The notes: generated from the sequence alone by a model not told the origin. 9,200 nucleotides of DNA from Scatosoma sp045537295 (GCA_045537295.1 JAZSPG010000004.1:1-9200), one strand, 5' to 3'. Positions 1 to 7,042 are shown, numbered from the stretch's first letter. A program made the numbers and translations.

Positions 1-669
1 CCCAAACGACTTTAATTTTTCGGCAATCGCGCGCAGATTTTGTAGCTTAGGCTCTATTCCCGTAAGATTGCCCGCCTCCACTTCGTTGATAATCAAATTG
101 TCCGTGTATTTAAGACAGGGCAACACCTTTTGATAGCGCGTCGAGTTTTCGCTAACGAGGTCGATAGAGGTTTTTATGCCCCGTTTTTGCGCCTCCGCGA
201 GTATTTTTACCCCGTCGCCCTCGTCCACTTTATCGAGCAACAGAAAATACCCCAAATGCAACATTTTCACCTGCAACTTATCAAACGGAAAATTATCGTA
301 CCCGAACGCACCGTTCGCACCTGCGTAGGTAAAAAAGGTACGCTGACCGCCCGAAACGCTCATTACGTCGGTAAAGCTCGTTTTGTCCTTGCCCGTTTCA
401 ATCAGCGTAATATCTACGCCGTTTTCGTTCAGCACGGTTTTTACGAACTCGCCTTCTTCGTCCGCGCCGACAAGCCCGACCGCCTTGACGGGCAAATCGG
501 GGTCGATACGCTTTAAGTCCACCGAAACGTTGGGGACGCAACCGCCTACCGCTTTGGAAACGCTTAAAATTTTCGTAAGCTCGCCAGCGCAGGGATAGGC
601 GGAAATTTCATTGAGTTTGTCTACGAGAATTGTTCCCGCAACCGCAATACCGCTAATACCGCTTTTCAT
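1..669 (-). CDS. PfkB/ribokinase-family sugar kinase, 3' end outside window
   Basis: This open frame runs 223 codons from an ATG at 669 to the window edge without a stop, so it is cut by the window and not visibly broken. The family transfers the gamma-phosphate of ATP to a hydroxyl of a sugar or nucleoside in the cytoplasm. Visible family features are the N-terminal strand ending in AVAGTILVD (residues 9-17), the substrate-side glycine pair and Asn in VGGCVPN (41-47), GLVGADEEGEF (65-75), and the NxxE motif in IINEVEAG (193-200), which helps place Mg and phosphate. The catalytic GAGD motif should lie in the missing C-terminal third. The start is one base after the stop of the NagB-like gene with only a weak ribosome binding site, so translation is probably coupled. 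It is the last visible gene of the operon and presumably phosphorylates the sugar or the ketose product made by its neighbours. The substrate cannot be read from this part; ribokinase, fructokinase, KDG-kinase and glucosamine-kinase types all share these motifs. Confidence 0.9.
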   Translation of the reverse strand, partial: MKSGISGIAVAGTILVDKLNEISAYPCAGELTKILSVSKAVGGCVPNVSVDLKRIDPDLPVKAVGLVGADEEGEFVKTVLNENGVDITLIETGKDKTSFTDVMSVSGGQRTFFTYAGANGAFGYDNFPFDKLQVKMLHLGYFLLLDKVDEGDGVKILAEAQKRGIKTSIDLVSENSTRYQKVLPCLKYTDNLIINEVEAGNLTGIEPKLQNLRAIAEKLKSFG

Positions 670-670
670 C

Positions 671-1618
671 TTAGTTACATTCCGCAACCAACGGTCCTGC
701 TAATTCTTTCAAGAAGAACAGTCTGCCCGCAAGCGTAGGGATATACGACGAGGTAATCCAAGGCGTCGTACCGTGACGAAGCGTCATCCAAAGGGACATA
801 CCTTGCCATTGCATACCGCGACCGAGCGTACCGTCCGCACCGCCGATAGCATAATCCGCTTGCAAGAACAAGCCAGGGCCTATCGTGTTCGCACGGCAAG
901 GTACGAGCGTCGTTCTCGACTTAAAGCTGGTGAACGCGTTTTGTTCTACGGTTAAAGGATGAATTTTCGCCGCGATTCTGTAAGGTTGCGCTTTCCATTC
1001 CGCCTCGCTCGCGTATTCACCCGCGAATTGAGGTTCCCAGAACGCGATATGGCACATTCTGCCGATACCGTATACGAGTACGAGTTTCGCGCCCGCCTTT
1101 TTAAGTTCCGCGATTTTTTCGGGATAGGTGGGAAGGTTTTCTTTGGTCGCGAAGTTTCTTTGGTTTTTAGGTACGGTCAACTCGCCGAGCGGGTTAAACA
1201 ACGCCTGTTCCATAGCGTACTGGAACGCACCCGTGTTGTCGGGCGCGAGCGTGTTGCCCTCGCTGTCCGCCCATTCGTCCATATTAAAGGTGTACACGTG
1301 TTCACAGGAAACCTTCCATTCTTTGAGGAAGTATACCACCCATTTGTACATACCCATAGGACCTACGGGAAGAATAAACGCGATTTTTTCGCCCTTTTCT
1401 TTCGCAAGTCTGATTTGCATAGCGATTTCGTGACCCATATACGTTTCAAATTCGCCTAAGCTGTCGCATTGAATCGGCGTGAAGTCCTTATTCCAAAACG
1501 CCTGTCTTTCCGTTATTTTTTCGGGTGCGTCGATACACGCGTCGATTTTTTCAAAATCCCAACCCGCAGGGTAAAAACCCTCTAACGCACTGCCTTTTAC
1601 CGTAGAATTAAAGTTCAT
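671..1618 (-). CDS. Divergent NagB-like (glucosamine-6-phosphate isomerase/deaminase family) protein
   Basis: A 315-residue protein of the NagB/6-phosphogluconolactonase fold, about 50 residues longer than E. coli NagB (266), mostly from an N-terminal extension. The catalytic-base motif is kept as TFNMDEW (110-116), where D114 matches Asp72 of E. coli NagB. The second signature is GIGRMCHIAFWEP (184-196), where NagB has GVGVDGHIAFNEP: His143 and Glu148 are kept as H190 and E195, but Asp141 of the ring-opening triad is Met188 and the following Gly is Cys189. The phosphate loop (LPTGGTPMTTY in NagB) is shortened to LPVGPMGMY (83-91) and lacks the TGGT core. The proton-abstracting Asp is therefore present, while ring opening and phosphate binding look changed. 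It probably acts on a sugar or cyclitol in the operon's pathway, with an isomerase or deaminase reaction on a substrate that may be unphosphorylated or already open-chain. The start has a strong AAGGAG at 1629-1634. Family assignment is firm; the reaction is not. Confidence 0.85.
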   Translation of the reverse strand: MNFNSTVKGSALEGFYPAGWDFEKIDACIDAPEKITERQAFWNKDFTPIQCDSLGEFETYMGHEIAMQIRLAKEKGEKIAFILPVGPMGMYKWVVYFLKEWKVSCEHVYTFNMDEWADSEGNTLAPDNTGAFQYAMEQALFNPLGELTVPKNQRNFATKENLPTYPEKIAELKKAGAKLVLVYGIGRMCHIAFWEPQFAGEYASEAEWKAQPYRIAAKIHPLTVEQNAFTSFKSRTTLVPCRANTIGPGLFLQADYAIGGADGTLGRGMQWQGMSLWMTLRHGTTPWITSSYIPTLAGRLFFLKELAGPLVAECN

Positions 1619-1628
1619 AGTTTTATAT

Positions 1629-1634
1629 CTCCTT
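1629..1634 (-). promoter_or_regulatory. Ribosome binding site of the NagB-like gene
   Basis: AAGGAG on the minus strand, 10 bases before the ATG at 1618. It sits in the 32-base, A-rich gap after the dehydrogenase gene and is the strongest internal ribosome binding site of the operon, which fixes this start and suggests the protein is made at a high level. Confidence 0.8.
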
Positions 1635-1650
1635 ATTATTTTTTTATTTT

Positions 1651-2661
1651 TTATTTTTCTTGATAAATTTTATCGACGATTTCTTGGACCTGTACCGCTC
1701 TATCCGCGTAGAAATAATCGTTCGTTCCGCTTTGAATCGTCTTGACGAACAGCGCGATTTGCTTTTCGTACAAATCCGCGTTCCCGCCAACGTACAGCGT
1801 AGGCTCGCTCACCGTTCTATTTTGCATAGCCGAATAATCGCCTTGGGGCGCGTACAAATGCGCCATCGTACCCGTTTCTTCCTGCCCCAGCGTACCTTTG
1901 CAAAGGATATACCCTTTACTGCCGTAAAGCTCTAACTTGCTTTCCGAGGCTAAATCGGGGATATTGAAATTCACGTCGATATGCCCGAGCGTTCCGCCTT
2001 TCGTCTTAAAGGCGATAACCCCGCCGTCCTCCACCTCGTACGAAAACGTTCGCGTGGAATACAGCGCTTTTACTTCCTCGATTTCGTCGTCCAAAAGGTA
2101 CTCGATAAGCTCGATACAATGCACGCCTAAATCCATAATCGCTCCGCCACCGCCAAGCGCTTTTTTCTGACGCCAAGCCCCCGCTATGTCGGGATACCAA
2201 CAGGAAAACTGCGCCCGCACGTTATTTACCTGACCGATTTGGTCGGCTTTAATCAACGCCTTGGCTTGCTCGTGAAGGTTATGGTATTTCATCATATACC
2301 CTATGGTGAGTTGCTTGTCCGCTTTTTTGAACGCGTCCACAAGCGCACGGCTTTGTTTGGCGTTGATACAGATAGGCTTTTCCACGAACACGTGCTTACC
2401 GTATTCAAGCGCCGTCATTGCTTGCTCAAAATGGCACATAACGGGCGTACCGATATACACGGCGTCAAGGTCGCTATTTTTCAGCATTTCCGCCTCGTCG
2501 CTGTAATACGCAACGCCGTATTTTGCTCCGATAGCCTCCGCTACGGCGGGTACTCTGTCCATCACCGCAATTAGCTCGGAATTTTTGTTTTTAAGTATCG
2601 CGGGAATGGTACGTCTATCCGCAATTCCGCCCGCGCCGATAATCCCCCATCTCGTTTTCAT
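1651..2661 (-). CDS. Gfo/Idh/MocA-family NAD(P)-dependent oxidoreductase
   Basis: A full-length 336-residue member of the glucose-fructose oxidoreductase / inositol 2-dehydrogenase / MocA family. The N-terminal Rossmann domain starts WGIIGAGGIA (5-14) with the GxGxxA dinucleotide loop. The family signature EKP is at 94-96, with K95 the usual catalytic Lys. The C-terminal alpha/beta domain contains GGGGAIMDLGVHCIEL (170-185), with D177 and H181 in the DxGxH arrangement that completes the active site. These cytoplasmic enzymes oxidise or reduce a sugar or cyclitol hydroxyl, often at C1, C2 or C3; a few relatives (GH109) use NAD to cleave N-acetylgalactosaminides. Here it follows the deacetylase by 13 bases, with GGGA just upstream of its ATG. 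It may oxidise the deacetylated sugar, or work with the deacetylase in an oxidation-elimination type of glycoside cleavage. The family is clear; substrate and direction of reaction are not. Confidence 0.92.
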   Translation of the reverse strand: MKTRWGIIGAGGIADRRTIPAILKNKNSELIAVMDRVPAVAEAIGAKYGVAYYSDEAEMLKNSDLDAVYIGTPVMCHFEQAMTALEYGKHVFVEKPICINAKQSRALVDAFKKADKQLTIGYMMKYHNLHEQAKALIKADQIGQVNNVRAQFSCWYPDIAGAWRQKKALGGGGAIMDLGVHCIELIEYLLDDEIEEVKALYSTRTFSYEVEDGGVIAFKTKGGTLGHIDVNFNIPDLASESKLELYGSKGYILCKGTLGQEETGTMAHLYAPQGDYSAMQNRTVSEPTLYVGGNADLYEKQIALFVKTIQSGTNDYFYADRAVQVQEIVDKIYQEK

Positions 2662-2674
2662 CTTTTCCCAGCTT

Positions 2675-3379
2675 TTACGGCAATAAACGTTTTGCCGTAC
2701 CTTTCAAATATACTTGGCATTGACGGAAACCCTCGGCGTAATCCGCTCCGCATTGATACCCGCGGTAACGCGAACAGGTACGCACCATATCCGCAAAATC
2801 GATATTGTCGTGTTCGCGCATCCAAACGAGCTGGCTTTCGTGACATTCCAGCATTTCAAGTTTCAAATCAATTTCTTCGGAAACATCCACGTATTCAGTG
2901 GGATTGAAGTTTACGCCCGCAAGCGTGTCCATATAATAAATAGGTACGAGTTTTGCTACCTTATTCACCTTGGTGGGATAATTCGGCAAAGTTGCCGTAA
3001 AGCTTGCGTCGAACACCAGCCGAGATACTGCCGTATGGTCGGGCATATAATCGTTAGGGTCGTGCGTGATAATCACGTCGGGGTCGGCGTAGCGGATAAT
3101 ATCCACCATCTTATCGCGAGCCTCTTTGTTGTTATCGTAAATTTCCAAATCGTCGAAACCGCCGTAAATTACTTCGATTCCCGCTAATTTCCCAGCTCTT
3201 TTCGCTTCGTTCGCACGAATAACCCGCAATTCGTCGGGCGGAATAATTACGTGCCCTAAATTCCCCGAGGATGTGTGGCAAACGATTACCGTATCCCCGC
3301 GCTTTACGCATTTTGCAAGCGTACCGCTACAAGCAATTTCTACGTCGTCGGGATGACAGCCGACAGCTAAAATTCTCAT
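2675..3379 (-). CDS. PIG-L/LmbE-family zinc-dependent N-deacetylase
   Basis: A 234-residue protein with the typical length and layout of the PIG-L family (MshB, BshB, LmbE and archaeal diacetylchitobiose deacetylase). The N-terminal strand MRILAVGCHPDD carries the zinc and catalytic motif: H9 and D12 are expected zinc ligands and D11 the general base. The third ligand is expected in YMPDHTAV, H115. The ITHDPND segment (104-110) just before it is also usual. The family removes an acetyl group from an N-acetyl-hexosamine, usually on an unphosphorylated sugar or glycoside, in the cytoplasm unless a signal peptide is present; none is seen here. It is the first gene of the operon, with a good AAGGAG at 3388-3393 and its own promoter, so it should carry out an early step of the pathway. 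A bacillithiol-type role is less likely because no glycosyltransferase or BshC-like gene is next to it. Confidence 0.92.
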   Translation of the reverse strand: MRILAVGCHPDDVEIACSGTLAKCVKRGDTVIVCHTSSGNLGHVIIPPDELRVIRANEAKRAGKLAGIEVIYGGFDDLEIYDNNKEARDKMVDIIRYADPDVIITHDPNDYMPDHTAVSRLVFDASFTATLPNYPTKVNKVAKLVPIYYMDTLAGVNFNPTEYVDVSEEIDLKLEMLECHESQLVWMREHDNIDFADMVRTCSRYRGYQCGADYAEGFRQCQVYLKGTAKRLLP

Positions 3380-3387
3380 ATACTTTA

Positions 3388-3393
3388 CTCCTT
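3388..3393 (-). promoter_or_regulatory. Ribosome binding site of the PIG-L deacetylase gene
   Basis: AAGGAG on the minus strand, 8 bases before the ATG at 3379. It supports this start and a short leader of roughly 23 bases from the predicted promoter. Confidence 0.75.
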
Positions 3394-3408
3394 TTTATCC
3401 TTTCCTAT

Positions 3409-3437
3409 ATTGTATCACGCGCGCGCAAATTTTACAA
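3409..3437 (-). promoter_or_regulatory. Predicted sigma-A promoter of the amino-sugar operon
   Basis: On the minus strand the -10 is TACAAT (3414-3409), preceded by TGA, which gives an extended -10. The -35 is TTGTAA (3437-3432), a weak match, with an exact 17-base spacer. The spacer contains an alternating CG tract (3417-3427). Transcription should start near 3402, about 23 bases before the deacetylase ATG. A weak -35 next to an AraC-family gene fits activator-dependent expression. Confidence 0.65.
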
Positions 3438-3444
3438 TGGCACA

Positions 3445-3475
3445 AAGTCCGCAAAAAGAGTAAAATATTCCGCCC
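3445..3475. promoter_or_regulatory. Possible AraC-type direct-repeat operator
   Basis: The core TCCGC occurs at 3448-3452 and again at 3469-3473, 21 bases apart, that is, two helical turns on the same face. AraC-family half-sites are often direct repeats about 21 bp apart, and this pair lies just upstream of the operon's weak -35, where an activator would sit. The identity is only five to six bases, so chance is a real alternative. Confidence 0.3.
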
Positions 3476-3495
3476 TATTTTTTGTTATAAAATAA

Positions 3496-3524
3496 TTGAC
3501 ATTTAAGCTTTTTCGTGGTATGAT
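3496..3524 (+). promoter_or_regulatory. Near-consensus promoter of the araC-family gene
   Basis: TTGACA at 3496-3501, a 17-base spacer, and TATGAT at 3519-3524 preceded by TGG (an extended -10). The expected transcription start, seven bases after the -10, is A3531, the first base of the ATG. No Shine-Dalgarno sequence lies between promoter and ATG, so the mRNA is predicted to be leaderless. The divergent operon promoter is about 60 bases away. Confidence 0.75.
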
Positions 3525-3530
3525 ACTGGT

Positions 3531-4412
3531 ATGGAAAAAAAGTATTACAGGCATAAAATTGAGAATTTGTTGGTAATCAACAGGATTATCACCATTCACT
3601 ATTTCGAGTTTGCGAAAAACTTCACGTTTGAAGAGGAATCGCACGATTTTTGGGAAATCGTTTACGCGGACAAGGAAAGCATTTTTTGTACGACGGACGG
3701 CGAGGAAGTATTGTTAAACGAGGGCGAAATTCTTTTCCATAAACCCAACGAACGACATTCCTTGCGCGCGAACGGGAAAAGCGCGCCCAACGTGTTTATC
3801 ATTTCGTTCGAATGTAAAAGCGAGGCGGTACGGTTTTTTGAAAACCGTAAATTCGTTTTAGATAAAGGTCTGCTCCGTTTTATTTACGCGTTAATCGAGG
3901 AAGGGAAAAAGACCTTTCACCTGCACTATTCCGACCCAGAACTTAAAAAGATGTCGCTACTTGAAAAGCCCACGCTTGGCGGACAACAGCTCATCAAAAA
4001 CTACTTGGAAATTTTGCTTATCGATTTGATGCGAAGCGAAACGGAAAAGGAAGACGCCGAAGTGGTATTTTTACCGCACGAAAAGCTGGGCGAACAGGTC
4101 GCCAAACAAGTCGTAGCGTTTTTGAAAGAGCATATACACGAACGCTTGGAAATTGCGGATATTTGTAATGCCTTAAACTATAACAAATCGTATATTTTCG
4201 AGCAATTCAAAAAGGCGACGGGACATTCGGTAATGGCGTATTTTACTAGGTTGAAAACGGAAAAAGCCAAAAAATTATTGCGAGAAACGGAACTGTCCGT
4301 TACGCAAATTGCTGACGCGCTGGCGTTTGACACCCCTAATTATTTTTCTAAAACTTTCAAAAAAATAACGGGTTACACCCCGTTACAGTATAAAAAAATG
4401 CATAGGAGGTAA
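3531..4412 (+). CDS. AraC-family transcriptional regulator with cupin sensor domain
   Basis: A full-length 293-residue AraC/XylS-type regulator. Residues about 20-100 look like the beta-rich cupin ligand-binding half, with ESHDFWEIVYA (36-46) and the GEILFHKPNERHSL turn (65-78) typical of sugar-sensing members. A helical linker follows (about 110-180). The C-terminal DNA-binding domain has two helix-turn-helix units: LEIADICNALNYNKSYIFEQFKKATG (206-231) and SVTQIADALAFDTPNYFSKTFKKITGYTPLQY (256-287), the latter matching the AraC signature. It is transcribed away from the deacetylase operon and most likely controls it in response to the operon's sugar or an intermediate; it may also control itself through the shared 150-base region. 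No other in-frame ATG occurs before residue 141, so the start at 3531 is kept despite the missing ribosome binding site. The gene ends at a strong terminator. Confidence 0.93.
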   Translation: MEKKYYRHKIENLLVINRIITIHYFEFAKNFTFEEESHDFWEIVYADKESIFCTTDGEEVLLNEGEILFHKPNERHSLRANGKSAPNVFIISFECKSEAVRFFENRKFVLDKGLLRFIYALIEEGKKTFHLHYSDPELKKMSLLEKPTLGGQQLIKNYLEILLIDLMRSETEKEDAEVVFLPHEKLGEQVAKQVVAFLKEHIHERLEIADICNALNYNKSYIFEQFKKATGHSVMAYFTRLKTEKAKKLLRETELSVTQIADALAFDTPNYFSKTFKKITGYTPLQYKKMHRR

Positions 4413-4505
4413 TTTTCTTTTTATTAAAAATTGAATAAACTATCTATAATTATATTCAAGCTGTTTGTTATTTTGTTTTGTGTGATTAGAAAATAGAGTT
4501 GTAGC

Positions 4506-4544
4506 GTAAAACGCCGTGTTTCGTAAAGAAACACGGCGTTTTGC
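4506..4544. terminator. Bidirectional hairpin terminator between convergent genes
   Basis: A perfect 15-bp stem pairs 4508-4522 (AAAACGCCGTGTTTC) with 4528-4542 around a 5-base loop GTAAA. It extends by one wobble and one GC pair to 4506/4544. The AAAA and TTTT ends give a T-run on either strand. It lies between the araC-family gene and the convergent surface-protein gene and should stop both. The 95 bases between araC and the stem are AT-rich and show nothing else. Confidence 0.92.
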
Positions 4545-4559
4545 ATTATTCGTTATTTA

Positions 4560-7025
4560 TTATTCTTTGTCTTGGTCATTTTCGGTCTTTTCGACGCGCT
4601 TTGCCTTTTTCTCGGTTTTCTTTTCTTTCTTTTCCGCTTTCGCGTCTACGTCTTCAAGCGTTTCGTCCGACGGTTTCACCAAAAGCAAGATGATGATTAA
4701 GATAAGCATTACGCCCGCAATCGAGAAGAGTATCACCGACGCAACGTTGTTCTTCAACCAGTTGGATTCGCCCTTGATAATCGCTGTTTCCGATTCTACG
4801 GTAACGACGGTGTACGCCGTTGCGCGTTGCGCGGGAATTTCGCCTTCCCAGAAATCCGCAAGGATTAAATATTGCCCTTCTTCTACCGTCGCAAAGCTCT
4901 TCGAGGAAGAACTCCATTTGTATTTTTCATACTTTTCTTCGCTGTGGATTCTATCGCCAGCCTCGCCGATTTTTTCAAAAAATCCGCTGTTTAACAGCGT
5001 TTCCGCCTTTACGCCGACGCGCGTTGCTAAAAGCTCCGCGTACGCTTTGAGGTATACCGACATATAATCGCCGTCCGTCACCTCCGCGTAATCGTAGCCC
5101 TTCAACGCCTCGGCAAGAGATTCGTAGGTAATCGCCGACAAATCGCTAACCGCTACGTTGGAACATTTTTCAAGGTCGATTTTATACAACGCGTATTCTT
5201 CGTTCAAATCGGTTGCGCCCACTACCGTAAAAGAGTCGAGCGAGAACGTTTTATCCAAAACTTCCGATTGCTTTCTACCGCTGGACGAGGAAGGGTCTTC
5301 TACCTTTATACCCTTGTTCTTAATCTCAAACGAGAACGAAGGTATACCCTCGATATCCCAAACGTTGCTCGCGCTTACACTCACTTCTTCGCCGTCTAAA
5401 TAACACTTCATCGTGTTACCCGCTTTATCGTTCGCGAATACCTTGAACTCGTACTTACCCTCTTTTGCTACGGAAAGTTTCAAGGCATTATACGAAAGGC
5501 TGGACGAGGTCGTTTCGCTGTCCGAACCGGGTGCGCGGTAGCTAATGGTGAATTTCAAGTTACGGTAGCCGTTGTTATCGTCAATCAACCACTTAAACGA
5601 GGGGAAGTAGATATACGAGTTACTGCCCGCATACACGTCCTCGGACGCATTTTTCAGCGCCGTCTTGAAATCGATAACTTCCTGCATTTCGTCGAACCCG
5701 TCAACTAATACCGTTTGCTGTTCGCCGTCCACCGTGTCCGTCGTTACGAATTTCGCGTTATATTTCGCGCCGTCCTCGTTTCTATCCACAGGGATATATA
5801 AAAGCTTTTCGCTCAGCGCAGAGTTCACACGGCTTGCGTTTGCGTACCAAGCCAAATCGTATTCCGCTTTGTCCTTATCCGTACCGTTAAACGTACCGTC
5901 GCCCACCGTAATTTTCACGGAAACGAATTCGCTACCCTCTTTTTTATAAACCGTCGTTGCTTCCGTTTCGCCCGCAGGAACGTACGAAGTGAGGAAGAAA
6001 TAGGTCGAGGTGCTAAGCGCCGTGTATTTTTCAAATTTCTCATTATCCGACGCAATCGACGGGTTGTACTGATAATATTCTAAGGTCTTAGAAAGATTAC
6101 TGCTCTTTAATACGTCCACGACCGTATAGTCAAGCGAGAACGCCGTACCCAGCAAGAACCCGTATACGTCCTCGTTCACGACCACGACGGGCGCGGCGTT
6201 GTCTTCAATTTTATTATCCTCGGTTACGCCGACGAAACTTTGCTTGTTGAGTTCCTTGACGACGATAACCAAATTTTTATCCGCAATCCCCTCGGCGTTA
6301 TTCGCGCCCAAGTCTGCTTTTATCTTTAAGGGCAAGGTATCGTTGTAGGTGTATTCCGCGTAATTCGCACCCACGTTTACGAGCGAACCGATTTTTTGCG
6401 TAGCTTGTCCGCCCACCGAAACCAAAACGCCGAACTCGCCGTCGTCGTAGCCCGTACCTTTCGCGTTATCTTCCAGCGTAAGCGTAACTTCTTCTTTACC
6501 CGTAGCCGTTACGGGAAGGGTATACGCGTTCGCTTTTAATTCGTCCTCTTCTTCCGTATCAAGCGTATCGCCTTCGAATACGTACGCCTTCACGCCGTCC
6601 GCCGTTTTTGCGAAACGAATAGAGTTGGTCGCTTTATCGTCGGCGGTCGCCCAAGCGGACGTGGAATCCATCGTAAAGGTAACCGTTTCAAAATCCAGCG
6701 TTTCAAACGAGAATTTGAACGTGAAATAATTCACCTCGCCTTCCTTGCTGTCCGTCTTTTTCTCATACCATTTATACGCAAGGTTGCGTTTTAAGGTAAC
6801 GCTACCCTCGTCGGAAAGCTTAAAGGAAGTCGCCTTTTTCGTTTCTTCGCCAACCGTTACGTCCGTCGTCGTAATCGTTGCGCTCGACGCAGAAAACACG
6901 TCATTGAGCGAATAGCTCTCTGCGGAAGCTTTAATCCCGCCCCCTAAAAGCGCACCGCCCACAGCCACGGATACGGCTGTGGTTGCAAGCATCAAAGATA
7001 TTGCTGTAACTTTCTTCTTTTTCAT
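4560..7025 (-). CDS. Large exported protein with C-terminal membrane anchor and charged cytoplasmic tail
   Basis: I do not recognise this 821-residue protein. It starts with a signal peptide: MKKKK, a hydrophobic core (7-30) and ASA at 33-35, with cleavage expected before E36. Residues 36-760 are predicted extracellular: acidic, Ser/Thr/Tyr-rich and strand-like. One segment begins EDNAAPVVVVNEDVYGF (274-290), like the start of bacterial Ig- or cadherin-type domains; another, KLSVAKEGKYEFKVFANDKAGN (516-537), resembles an Ig-like repeat. The part before 260 may be a lectin-like or other beta sandwich. A Ser-rich stretch (578-582) could be a linker. One membrane helix (761-783) is followed by a 38-residue tail of Lys/Glu repeats (EKKEKKTEKKAKR, 798-810). 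No LPxTG sorting motif and no catalytic signature is seen, so the protein seems to be held in the membrane with its tail inside. The start has GAGG at 7035-7038. Adhesion, glycan binding or a sensing/structural role are all possible. Confidence 0.85.
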   Translation of the reverse strand: MKKKKVTAISLMLATTAVSVAVGGALLGGGIKASAESYSLNDVFSASSATITTTDVTVGEETKKATSFKLSDEGSVTLKRNLAYKWYEKKTDSKEGEVNYFTFKFSFETLDFETVTFTMDSTSAWATADDKATNSIRFAKTADGVKAYVFEGDTLDTEEEDELKANAYTLPVTATGKEEVTLTLEDNAKGTGYDDGEFGVLVSVGGQATQKIGSLVNVGANYAEYTYNDTLPLKIKADLGANNAEGIADKNLVIVVKELNKQSFVGVTEDNKIEDNAAPVVVVNEDVYGFLLGTAFSLDYTVVDVLKSSNLSKTLEYYQYNPSIASDNEKFEKYTALSTSTYFFLTSYVPAGETEATTVYKKEGSEFVSVKITVGDGTFNGTDKDKAEYDLAWYANASRVNSALSEKLLYIPVDRNEDGAKYNAKFVTTDTVDGEQQTVLVDGFDEMQEVIDFKTALKNASEDVYAGSNSYIYFPSFKWLIDDNNGYRNLKFTISYRAPGSDSETTSSSLSYNALKLSVAKEGKYEFKVFANDKAGNTMKCYLDGEEVSVSASNVWDIEGIPSFSFEIKNKGIKVEDPSSSSGRKQSEVLDKTFSLDSFTVVGATDLNEEYALYKIDLEKCSNVAVSDLSAITYESLAEALKGYDYAEVTDGDYMSVYLKAYAELLATRVGVKAETLLNSGFFEKIGEAGDRIHSEEKYEKYKWSSSSKSFATVEEGQYLILADFWEGEIPAQRATAYTVVTVESETAIIKGESNWLKNNVASVILFSIAGVMLILIIILLLVKPSDETLEDVDAKAEKKEKKTEKKAKRVEKTENDQDKE

Positions 7026-7042
7026 TCAACATTGCCTCACAA

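Noticed and set aside
130..598. Open frames on the plus strand opposite the kinase gene (130-516 and 383-598)
   Set aside because: They lie antisense to a clear PfkB protein with intact motifs, have no ribosome binding site and resemble no family; they are shadows of the real gene.
773..3187. Plus-strand open frames within the deacetylase operon (for example 959-1459, 2239-2574, 2714-3187)
   Set aside because: Each is opposite a gene with recognisable family motifs and has Arg/His/Phe-rich composition typical of a reversed frame.
4404..4409. Perfect AGGAGG just before the araC-family stop codon, as if a further gene followed
   Set aside because: It is made by the two final Arg codons; no ATG or GTG frame starts at a suitable distance, and the AT-rich stretch ends in a terminator.
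4516..5949. Plus-strand open frames opposite the surface protein (4516-5067, 5158-5403, 5665-5949)
   Set aside because: Ser/Phe-rich translations mirror the Glu/Lys-rich real protein; the first even begins within the terminator hairpin.
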